NCBI GenBank assembly: GCA_016195295.1
Contig: JACPZV010000434.1
Location: 1 to 7,209 of the forward strand
Length of the DNA: 7,209 bases
Reading direction: 5' to 3'
Origin: Acidobacteriota bacterium
Lineage (GTDB): Bacteria; Acidobacteriota; Vicinamibacteria; Vicinamibacterales; CAVVIG01
The notes below the pieces were generated by a model. It did no database searches and had not been told where the DNA came from. It saw only the letters and a list, made by a program, of their open reading frames with translations. Of this stretch, positions 1 through 7,200 are shown one piece after another; position 1 is the stretch's first letter; each line of letters begins with the position of its first letter. The position numbers were made by a program, and so were the translations under genes.

Positions 1-141
1 CAGGATCGAGACGGCGTGCCGATCGTGGTCGATGAAACCGGCCGGATTGTGTGGGTGACAGGCTACGGAATCGACGAGGCTTTTCGGGTAACCGACCCCA
101 CGCAGCCCGTGCTAATCTTGAAAATCAGGCAAGCCTGCTGA
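1..141 (+). CDS. tilS: tRNA(Ile)-lysidine synthase, C-terminal end (partial)
   Basis: The window opens inside a gene read in frame 1, giving 46 codons and a TGA at 139-141. TilS uses ATP and lysine to convert C34 of the AUA-decoding tRNA(Ile) to lysidine in the cytoplasm. The visible tail reads RDGVPIVVDETGRIVWVTGY, followed by an LILKIRQ strand. From memory this matches the end of the TilS C-terminal domain, for example the Bacillus segment RDNWPIVTDASGEILWIPG followed by an IVLQYRQ strand. The N-terminal PP-loop ATPase domain lies outside the window, so the catalytic motif cannot be checked. The tilS-ftsH neighbourhood is common in bacteria, often with hpt between them; hpt is absent here. 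The assignment rests on a short tail plus context. Confidence 0.8.
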   Translation, partial: QDRDGVPIVVDETGRIVWVTGYGIDEAFRVTDPTQPVLILKIRQAC

Positions 142-157
142 CGCGCCGACGGCGCGT
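141..157 (+). other. Short perfect hairpin at the end of tilS
   Basis: ACGCGCC (141-147), loop GAC, GGCGCGT (151-157) form a perfect 7-bp stem that begins at the last base of the tilS stop codon. No T-run follows directly; the nearest is TTTT at 177-180. It is therefore not a standard intrinsic terminator. It could weakly attenuate or stabilise mRNA ahead of ftsH, or be chance in GC-rich DNA. Confidence 0.4.
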
Positions 158-180
158 AAGCGGCTGCGCGACGAGCTTTT

Positions 181-186
181 GGGAGG
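181..186 (+). promoter_or_regulatory. Ribosome binding site of ftsH
   Basis: GGGAGG lies 6 nt before the GTG start at 193. It is the clearest Shine-Dalgarno sequence in the window and fixes the ftsH start, in contrast with folP and cdaA, which have none. Confidence 0.8.
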
Positions 187-192
187 CCTTGC

Positions 193-2100
<1,908 letters not shown>

Positions 2101-2195
2101 TCGTAGTCGGTAGTCGAGAGTCGGTAGTCGAGAGTCAAGCGTCGTCGGTCTCTCTCTTGACTCACGACTCACGACTCACGACTAATGACGACAAC
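2101..2195 (+). repeat. Intergenic inverted repeat made of 7-nt tandem units (ftsH-folP gap)
   Basis: The left arm, 2105-2139, is five 7-mers: AGTCGGT, AGTCGAG, AGTCGGT, AGTCGAG, AGTCAAG. After a 16-nt loop (2140-2155), the right arm, 2156-2190, reads CTTGACT, three copies of CACGACT, then AATGACG. The reverse complement of the left arm matches the right arm at 28 of 35 positions. The core CGACT is kept in nearly every unit, while the two bases between cores vary. The transcript could fold into a long imperfect stem. It fills the whole gap between ftsH and folP, and there is no Shine-Dalgarno for folP within it. Possible roles are mRNA 3'-end stability for ftsH, attenuation, or a non-autonomous repeat with no role; the sequence does not decide. 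No T-run typical of an intrinsic terminator follows. Confidence 0.85.
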
Positions 2196-3098
2196 GTGTT
2201 TCCTCCCCGGACGCTCTTCACGGTTCCCCTCGCGCACGGCGGCAGCTTGCGCCTTGGCGATCGTCCTCTTGTCATGGGCATCCTCAACGTCACGCCCGAT
2301 TCGTTCGCGGACGCCAACCACTGCGCGGATCCCGACCGCGCAATCGCGGCGGCGCTGCGGATGGAAGCCGACGGCGCGGATCTCATTGACATCGGCGGCG
2401 AGTCGACGCGACCCGGAGCGGATCCGGTACCGGCCGGCGAGGAACTGCGGCGTGTGCTGCCCGTATTGCGCGAACTTCGAGGAAGGCTGCGCGTTCCCGT
2501 TTCCATCGACACGTACAAGGCCGAGGTCGCGCGCGCCGCGATCGCCGCCGGCGCCGCGCTGGTCAACGACGTGAGCGGACTGGACCGCGACCCGACGCTC
2601 GCCCGCGTCGTGGCGGAGACAGGCGCCGCCCTCGTCTTGATGCACGCGCGCGGCCGGCCGAAGACGATGTACGCCGACGCGACCTATACCGACGTCGTCG
2701 CGGACGTCGCCGCGGAGCTACGCGACAGCATGCGCCGCGCCGCCGCCGGCGGCGTCCCGCCCGATCGGATTCTCGTGGATCCCGGGGTCGGGTTTGCCAA
2801 ACGCGCGTCGCACAGTTATGGTGTCCTCGCGCGTCTGCCCGAACTGGCCGCGGCGCTGGGTCGGCCGATGCTCGTCGGACCCTCGCGCAAATCGTTCATG
2901 CACGACGCGGTCGCCGGCCGGCCCGCGCCGGAACGCGACTGGGGCACCGCGGCGGCCGTGACCGCTGCCGTGCTGGCCGGCGCGCACATCCTGCGCGTCC
3001 ACGCGGTCGGTGCGATGGTTCAAGTGGTCCGCGTTGCGGAGCAGCTCAGACAGGCGGGACTCACGACTAACGACCAACGACTAACGACCAACGACTAA
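2196..3098 (+). CDS. folP: Dihydropteroate synthase
   Basis: FolP condenses 6-hydroxymethyl-dihydropterin diphosphate with p-aminobenzoate to 7,8-dihydropteroate in folate synthesis; it is the sulfonamide target. Counting from GTG 2196 the protein is 300 residues, a TIM barrel with all family motifs: MGILNVTPDSF (27-37), GGESTRPGA (67-75), SIDT (103-106), NDVSG (124-128), LMHARG (148-153), DPGVGFAK (195-202), GPSRKSF (228-234) and RVHAV (267-271). The start is uncertain. An in-frame TTG at 2157 would add 13 residues encoded by the upstream 7-nt repeats, so GTG 2196 is preferred, but neither has a clear ribosome binding site. The last 12 residues, LTTNDQRLTTND, and the TAA stop are encoded by the second 7-nt repeat array, so the native C-terminus has been replaced or extended by repeat sequence. 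The enzyme itself looks intact. Confidence 0.95.
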   Translation: MFPPRTLFTVPLAHGGSLRLGDRPLVMGILNVTPDSFADANHCADPDRAIAAALRMEADGADLIDIGGESTRPGADPVPAGEELRRVLPVLRELRGRLRVPVSIDTYKAEVARAAIAAGAALVNDVSGLDRDPTLARVVAETGAALVLMHARGRPKTMYADATYTDVVADVAAELRDSMRRAAAGGVPPDRILVDPGVGFAKRASHSYGVLARLPELAAALGRPMLVGPSRKSFMHDAVAGRPAPERDWGTAAAVTAAVLAGAHILRVHAVGAMVQVVRVAEQLRQAGLTTNDQRLTTND

Positions 3099-3110
3099 CG
3101 ACTAACGACT
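3058..3110 (+). repeat. 7-nt tandem repeat array across the folP stop
   Basis: Seven consecutive 7-mers plus a partial unit: GACTCAC, GACTAAC, GACCAAC, GACTAAC, GACCAAC, GACTAAC, GACTAAC, GACT. They belong to the same GACTNAC family as the right arm of the element upstream of folP, in the same orientation, so folP is bracketed by related arrays. No complementary left arm is seen here. Because 7 is not a multiple of 3, TAA falls in all three frames (3068, 3082 and 3096); the last is the folP stop. The array ends directly at the TTG start of cdaA. Confidence 0.9.
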
Positions 3111-3926
3111 TTGACCTCCTGGCTCGCAGCGTTTCTTCATCGTCCTTCGCTCGTCGACTTCGTCGACATCCTCGTCGTGTCGATTCTGATCTACGAAGTG
3201 CTGAAGCTGATCCGTGGCACGCGCGCCGTGCAGATGGTGTTTGGCGTCGGTCTGTTCGTGGTCCTGTTCTACGGATCGCGCTGGGCGCATCTCGAGACCG
3301 TCAACTGGCTCGTCCGCAATCTGGCCGGCTACATCGTCTTCGCGGTCATCGTCCTGTTTCAGTCGGACATCCGGCGCGCGCTGGCGCACTTCGGCCGCGC
3401 GCCCTTCTTCCGCTATCTCGCGAAAGCCGAATCGGCGCAGGAGACGATCGAAGAGCTCGTCGTCGCGGTCAACATGCTCTCGACGCAACGCATCGGCGCC
3501 ATCATCGCGCTCGAGCGGCAGATCGGTCTGCGCAACTACATTGAAGGCGGGATTCCGCTCGACGCCGTGCTCTCGTACGATCTGCTGCTCAGCATTTTTC
3601 ACCCTTCGTCCCCTCTCCACGACGGTGCGGTCATCGTGCAGGACGACCGCGTGGCGGCGGCCGCCTGCTTTCTGCCGCTGACGGTGAATCCGCGTCTCGG
3701 CAAGGACCTGGGGTCGCGTCACCGCGCCGCCATCGGATTGACGGAGGAGAACGACGCGGTGGCGATCGTCGTGTCCGAGGAAACCGGCGGCATTTCCGTG
3801 GTGGTTGACGGCGGCATCGAGCGCGGGCTCGATGCCGACGAGCTCCGCGCGCGCTTGCGGTCGCTCGTCCTCCAGCGCCGCGCGAAAGGCGCGCCGCAGA
3901 AGAAGCGCGAGGCGCAGCTCACCTGA
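3111..3926 (+). CDS. cdaA: Membrane diadenylate cyclase (c-di-AMP synthase) CdaA
   Basis: CdaA (also called DacA) makes the second messenger c-di-AMP from two ATP; c-di-AMP controls potassium and osmolyte transport and cell-wall homeostasis. The 271-residue protein has three N-terminal transmembrane segments (about 17-33, 38-55 and 68-83), then a coiled or helical linker, then the DAC domain from about 105. Signature residues are present: DGA in LHDGAVIV (171-173), RHR in GSRHRAAIG (203-205) and SEETGG (222-227). TTG at 3111 is the only usable start, because TAA at 3096 is in the same frame and the next in-frame start codon would cut into the first membrane segment. No Shine-Dalgarno precedes it; the 7-nt repeat occupies that place. 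The stop overlaps the cdaR start by 1 nt. The charged tail after about 255 (RRAKGAPQKKREAQ) is probably disordered. Confidence 0.96.
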   Translation: MTSWLAAFLHRPSLVDFVDILVVSILIYEVLKLIRGTRAVQMVFGVGLFVVLFYGSRWAHLETVNWLVRNLAGYIVFAVIVLFQSDIRRALAHFGRAPFFRYLAKAESAQETIEELVVAVNMLSTQRIGAIIALERQIGLRNYIEGGIPLDAVLSYDLLLSIFHPSSPLHDGAVIVQDDRVAAAACFLPLTVNPRLGKDLGSRHRAAIGLTEENDAVAIVVSEETGGISVVVDGGIERGLDADELRARLRSLVLQRRAKGAPQKKREAQLT

Positions 3927-4753
3927 TGCGTCCCATCTGGCCGTTCCGGTACGTCGGGTTGAAGCTGTTGTCGGTGGCGATTGCGCTGCTGCTGTGGATG
4001 GCCGTTTCCGGCCAGGAGATCGTCGAGCGCGGCCTTCGCGTCCCGCTCGAAATCCAGCAGATTCCCGCCGGCCTCGAGCTGAGCGGCGAGGCGCCGGCCA
4101 CCGTCGACGTGCGGGTGCGCGGCGAATCGGAGGCGTTGAGCCGCGTGGGGCCGGGCGACGTCGTGGCCGTGCTCGATCTGCGCGCCGCGCGATCGGGCCG
4201 TCGCTTGTTTCCGCTGACGCCGGATCAAGTGCGCGCGCCCTTCGGCGTGGAAGTCGTCCAGGTTCTGCCATCGGCGATCGCCATGGCGTTCGAGCCGTCG
4301 GCGTCGCGATCGGTGAAGGTGGCGCCCGCGGTGGACGGACGGCCGGCGCCGGGGTACGTCGTGGGCGAAATCACCAGCGATCCGCCGACGGTTGAAGTCA
4401 TCGGGCCGGAAAGCGCCGTGCGGCGCGTGACGGAGGCGCCGACCGAGCCCGTGTCGGTCGCGAGCGCGCGCGATCGCGTCCGCGAGAACGTCATCATTGG
4501 GTTGATCGATCCGTCGCTGCGGCTGAAGAACGCGCGCACCGCGACGGTCACGGTGCAAATCCTCCCGGCGCCGCTCGAGCGCGCGCTGCGCAACCGGCCC
4601 GTGCAGCTCCGCAACCTCGAGTTCATCGATCTCGCGCGATTGGGGCCGGGCCAATACTCGTTGACCGTCCACGCCTATTCCTCGCCCGACGCGGGCGTCA
4701 CTCACATCGAGCCGGCGTCGGTCCAGGTGCGAATCGCCAGTGCCAAACGCTGA
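3926..4753 (+). CDS. cdaR: YbbR-domain protein, c-di-AMP cyclase regulator CdaR
   Basis: CdaR proteins are anchored in the membrane with extracytoplasmic YbbR domains and modulate the adjacent CdaA. This one has 275 residues, with a single transmembrane anchor at about 9-27 preceded by the family-typical GLKLLSVAIALLLW. Two YbbR repeats are recognisable: about 37-122 (VRVRGESEALSRV, then VLDL) and about 127-212 (GYVVGEITSDPPTVEVIGP, then PSLRL and VTVQI). A weaker partial repeat runs from about 217 to the end. Many family members have three or four full repeats, so this is a short form. ATG 3926 overlaps the cdaA stop (TGATG), which implies translational coupling. The 3' end overlaps glmM by 14 nt. 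The name rests mainly on domain type plus the cdaA-cdaR-glmM order. Confidence 0.9.
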   Translation: MRPIWPFRYVGLKLLSVAIALLLWMAVSGQEIVERGLRVPLEIQQIPAGLELSGEAPATVDVRVRGESEALSRVGPGDVVAVLDLRAARSGRRLFPLTPDQVRAPFGVEVVQVLPSAIAMAFEPSASRSVKVAPAVDGRPAPGYVVGEITSDPPTVEVIGPESAVRRVTEAPTEPVSVASARDRVRENVIIGLIDPSLRLKNARTATVTVQILPAPLERALRNRPVQLRNLEFIDLARLGPGQYSLTVHAYSSPDAGVTHIEPASVQVRIASAKR

Positions 4754-6128
4754 CGCGCTGCGCCTCTTCGGCACCGACGGCATTCGGGGCGCCGCGGGGC
4801 GCTATCCGCTCGATCGTTCCACCGTCCGACGTCTCGGTGCCGCGCTCGTCCGCGCGCTGCCGAGCGTAGCGGACGTAGGCCGGGTCCTTTTGGACCCGGC
4901 TGACCGGATGAACCCGCGCCTGTTGATCGGTCGCGACACGCGTGAATCCAGCGAGTGGATCGAGGCCGAGCTCGCGTACGGCGCCGCGGGCGCGGGCGCG
5001 GTCGTGACGAGCGTCGGCGTCGTGCCGACGCCGACGGTGGCGTATCTGACGCGCACCGGCCCGTTCGAGGCCGGCGTCGTGATCTCCGCGTCGCACAATC
5101 CGTACGACGACAACGGCATCAAGGTGTTCTCCCATCAGGGCGAGAAGTTCACCGAGCGCGTCGAACGCGCCGTGGAGGCGATGGTCGCGGACCCCTCGTG
5201 GCACGCGAAGGGCGGCGATCCGGATCCGGTCCCGCGCGCCGATTTGATCGGCGCGTATCTCGATCATCTTCGCGCGGTGGTGCCCGACGCGTCGGCGCTG
5301 AAGAGGTTCTCGCTGGCCGTGGACTGCGCCAACGGCGCGACGACGGCCGTGACGCCGCGGCTGTTCAGAGCGCTCGGTCTCGACACGATCGTCGTGGGCA
5401 ATCACCCGGACGGGCACAACATCAACCTGCGCTGCGGTTCGACGCATCCCGAAGCGCTCGCGCGCCTCGTCGTCGATCGCGGATGCCGGATGGGCGTGGC
5501 GTTCGACGGCGACGGCGACCGCGCGATCTTCGCGGACCACCGCGGGCGGGTCGTCGACGGTGATGCCGTTCTGTTCATGTGCGCGCGCCAGCTCCAGCGC
5601 GAGGGACGCCTGAAGGGCCACGCGATCGTCGCCACCGTGATGAGCAACATCGGCCTCGATCTCGCGCTCCGGCCGCTCGGCATCAGCATGGTCCGGTGCG
5701 CCGTCGGCGACAAGTACGTGATGGAGGAGATGATCGCGCGCGGGCTGTCGCTCGGCGGCGAGCAGTCCGGTCACATCATCTTCTCGGATTACTTGTTCAC
5801 GGGCGACGGCTTGTGCACGGCGCTGAACGTGCTCCGGACGGTGCTGCTGAGCGGACGCTCGCTTGCGGACCTGGCGTCGGATCTCGTGACCTACCCCCAG
5901 GTGCTGCTGAACGTCCGCGTGCGCGAGAAAGTGGATCTGCAGTCGGTGCCGGCCGTCGCCCGGGCGATCGCCGGCGTCGAGGCGCGCGTGGCGAACCGGG
6001 GGCGGCTGCTCGTGCGCTACTCCGGCACCGAGCCGCTGCTACGCGTCATGATTGAGGGTCAGGATCAGGACGAGATTCGGCGCTGGGCGCAAGAGATCGC
6101 GGACGTTGTGAGGAAGGAGCTCGGGTAA
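4740..6128 (+). CDS. glmM: Phosphoglucosamine mutase
   Basis: GlmM interconverts glucosamine-6-phosphate and glucosamine-1-phosphate on the way to UDP-GlcNAc for peptidoglycan and lipopolysaccharide. The four-domain phosphohexomutase motifs are complete: RLFGTDGIRG (8-17), phosphoserine loop ISASHNP with S118, metal loop DGDGD (256-260), sugar-binding GEQSGH (340-345), and phosphate-binding RYSGTEPLLR (426-435). Length is 462 against about 445 for E. coli. Most of the excess is residues 42-55, encoded by an apparent inserted hairpin repeat between the first helix and the LLIGRDTR strand. GTG 4740 is chosen because it gives the normal short lead to FGTDG; it overlaps cdaR by 14 nt, so coupling is likely. 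In Firmicutes GlmM binds and inhibits CdaA, which fits the shared operon, but that interaction here is inference. The reading frame is intact through the insertion, so the enzyme is probably active. Confidence 0.97.
   Translation: MPNADALRLFGTDGIRGAAGRYPLDRSTVRRLGAALVRALPSVADVGRVLLDPADRMNPRLLIGRDTRESSEWIEAELAYGAAGAGAVVTSVGVVPTPTVAYLTRTGPFEAGVVISASHNPYDDNGIKVFSHQGEKFTERVERAVEAMVADPSWHAKGGDPDPVPRADLIGAYLDHLRAVVPDASALKRFSLAVDCANGATTAVTPRLFRALGLDTIVVGNHPDGHNINLRCGSTHPEALARLVVDRGCRMGVAFDGDGDRAIFADHRGRVVDGDAVLFMCARQLQREGRLKGHAIVATVMSNIGLDLALRPLGISMVRCAVGDKYVMEEMIARGLSLGGEQSGHIIFSDYLFTGDGLCTALNVLRTVLLSGRSLADLASDLVTYPQVLLNVRVREKVDLQSVPAVARAIAGVEARVANRGRLLVRYSGTEPLLRVMIEGQDQDEIRRWAQEIADVVRKELG
4863..4904 (+). 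repeat. Probable hairpin repeat inserted in frame in glmM
   Basis: GCCGGGTCC (4879-4887), loop TTTT, GGACCCGGC (4892-4900) form a perfect 9-bp stem inside the coding region. It is preceded by GTAGCGGACGTAGG, which has an internal GTAG-GTAG repetition unlike the surrounding codon pattern. Removing 42 nt (14 codons, residues 42-55) restores the spacing seen in E. coli GlmM, where only a few residues separate the first helix from the IGKDTR strand. The exact edges are estimated from that comparison. It resembles REP-like extragenic hairpin repeats, but family membership cannot be tested here. Confidence 0.6.
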
Positions 6129-6327
6129 GGTGCGGGGTGCGGGGTGCCGTGCGGAGTGCTGGGTGCCGGGTGCTGTGCGGGGTGCTAGGTGCTGTGTGCG
6201 ATCCACTCGCTGGCGCCGTTCGTGGTCCCAAGCACCTCAGTGGCACCCCGCACCGCACCCAGCACAGCACCCCGCACTCTGCACCCAGCACGGCCCTCAG
6301 CACCCCGCACCCAGCACCAGGCACCCC
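6129..6327 (+). repeat. Intergenic inverted repeat of GGTGCNG units (glmM-pdxJ gap)
   Basis: Starting directly after the glmM stop, 6129-6200 is a degenerate array of roughly 7-nt units (GGTGCGG, GGTGCGG, GGTGCCG, GTGCTGG, GTGCCGG, GGTGCTA and so on). After a spacer, 6243-6327 holds the complementary units (GCACCCC, GCACCCA, GCACCGC and so on). The inner arms 6175-6200 and 6254-6277 pair at 23 positions with one mismatch and a 2-nt bulge; the outer parts pair less regularly. The loop region has CCACT (6203-6207) facing AGTGG (6239-6243). The element ends at the pdxJ ATG and contains only a weak AGG (6319-6321) as possible ribosome binding site. No stop codon occurs in the pdxJ frame across it, so a gene caller could wrongly extend pdxJ upstream to GTG 6130. 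It may form a very long stem in RNA; its role is unknown. Confidence 0.9.
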
Positions 6328-7077
6328 ATGATCAAACTCTCCGTCAACGTCAACAAAGTCGCCACGCTCCGCAATTCCCGCGGAGGACGCGCGCCGAGCG
6401 TACTCGAGGCCGTCGACGTCTGTGTGAAGGCGGGCGCGCCGGGCATCACCGTGCATCCGCGCGCGGATCGGCGGCACATCACGCCCGACGATGTGCGCGC
6501 CATCGCGCGCGTCCTTCGTCGCGACGCGCCGACGGTGGAATTCAACATCGAAGGCGATCCGCGTCCCGACGTGCTCGCGCTGGCCGACGAAGTCCGTCCC
6601 GATCAGTGCACGCTCGTGCCGGTGGTGCCGGGCGAAGTGACGAGCCAAGCCGGCTGGCGCCGTGGCCCGGAGACCGCGGGACTGCCGCAAGCGATCGCGC
6701 GGCTGCACGCGCGTGGCATTCGCGTGAGCCTGTTCGTCGACGCGGCGACGGACCCGATCGAGTGGGCGGCGTCGATTGGCGCCGATCGCGTGGAGCTGTA
6801 CACCGAGCCGTTCGCGCGTGCGTGCGAGGGCGGAAGCGAGTCCGGCCGCCGCGTGTTCGAGGACTTCGTGCGCGCCGCGCGGCTGGCGCACTCGCTCGGA
6901 CTCGGCGTGAACGCGGGCCACGATCTGGACCTCGACAATCTCGCGATCTTCCGAGAGTTGCCTTATCTAGACGAGGTGTCGATTGGGCACGCCATCATGT
7001 CGCGCGCGCTGTTCGTCGGGTTGTCGACCGTGGTCCGGGAGTATCTTGCGGTGCTGTCTCTCGGCGCGGTGTTATGA
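6328..7077 (+). CDS. pdxJ: Pyridoxine 5'-phosphate synthase
   Basis: PdxJ condenses 1-deoxyxylulose-5-phosphate with 3-amino-2-oxopropyl phosphate to pyridoxine 5'-phosphate, the ring-forming step of the DXP-dependent vitamin B6 pathway. ATG 6328 gives 249 residues (E. coli 243) and the expected N-terminus MIKLSVNVNKVATLRN; the open frame further upstream is repeat-derived and rejected. Family motifs are present: TVHPRADRRHIT (41-52, with H43 and R45), E75 in FNIEGD (equivalent to catalytic Glu72), TLVPVVPGEVTS (95-106), VSLFVDA (133-139), NAGHDL with H198, and SIGHAI with H221. The usual NIDHIATLR start is NVNKVATLR here, and with TVHPR, FNIEG and ELYTE this matches the variant I recall from Bacteroidetes. 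The gene is last in the visible operon and is followed by an inverted repeat. Confidence 0.96.
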   Translation: MIKLSVNVNKVATLRNSRGGRAPSVLEAVDVCVKAGAPGITVHPRADRRHITPDDVRAIARVLRRDAPTVEFNIEGDPRPDVLALADEVRPDQCTLVPVVPGEVTSQAGWRRGPETAGLPQAIARLHARGIRVSLFVDAATDPIEWAASIGADRVELYTEPFARACEGGSESGRRVFEDFVRAARLAHSLGLGVNAGHDLDLDNLAIFRELPYLDEVSIGHAIMSRALFVGLSTVVREYLAVLSLGAVL

Positions 7078-7091
7078 TCGAGGACTCTCCA

Positions 7092-7194
7092 CCACGGAGG
7101 ACACGGTGGACACGGAGGAGAACACCTCCAAGGGGAGGTACCGGATCCGATCCCGACTCCGTGTCCTCCGTGTCCTCTGTGGTTGAGTTTTATT
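7092..7194 (+). terminator. Inverted repeat of 9-nt units after pdxJ, terminator-like
   Basis: The left arm 7092-7117 and right arm 7157-7182 are complementary at 24 of 26 positions, plus one possible G-U pair, leaving one mismatch. Each arm is built of 9-nt units related to GGACACGGA or its complement TCCGTGTCC. The 39-nt loop contains its own perfect hairpin, ACCTCC (7124-7129), loop AAGG, GGAGGT (7134-7139). A T-rich stretch, TTTTATT, follows at 7188-7194, 5 nt after the stem. Position after the last operon gene plus stem and T-tract suggests intrinsic termination, though the long loop and tandem-unit arms are unlike a normal terminator. It may equally be a dispersed repeat that happens to end the transcript. 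Confidence 0.6.
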
Positions 7195-7200
7195 GACAGC

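Noticed and set aside
2157..2195. Longer folP start at TTG 2157
   Set aside because: The 13 extra residues come from the repeat array, are not part of the family and lack a ribosome binding site; GTG 2196 gives a normal lead to MGILNVTPDSF. Not strictly excluded.
2424..2433. 10-bp palindrome CCGGTACCGG in folP, and CCGGATCCGG at 5220-5229 in glmM
   Set aside because: Short palindromes fully explained by conserved protein sequence and high GC; no arrangement suggests a binding site.
3058..3110. Considered as a CRISPR array
   Set aside because: Units are 7 nt with no spacers and there are no cas genes nearby; this is a simple tandem repeat.
3102..4271. 389-codon minus-strand frame opposite cdaA and cdaR
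   Set aside because: Low-complexity Arg/Ala/Asp composition with no motifs, opposite two genes with clear family signatures.
4270..4280. GGCGATCGCC-type motifs similar to cyanobacterial HIP1
   Set aside because: Expected by chance at this GC content from Ala, Ile and Asp codons; nothing else points to cyanobacteria.
4698..5774. 358-codon minus-strand frame opposite glmM
   Set aside because: Shadow of glmM, with composition typical of an antisense reading of GC-rich coding DNA.
7074..7196. 40-codon frame overlapping the pdxJ stop (ATGA)
   Set aside because: Apart from its first five codons it is coded by the inverted repeat and its loop, giving Arg/Pro/Thr then Ser/Val low-complexity sequence. 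Not a credible protein.
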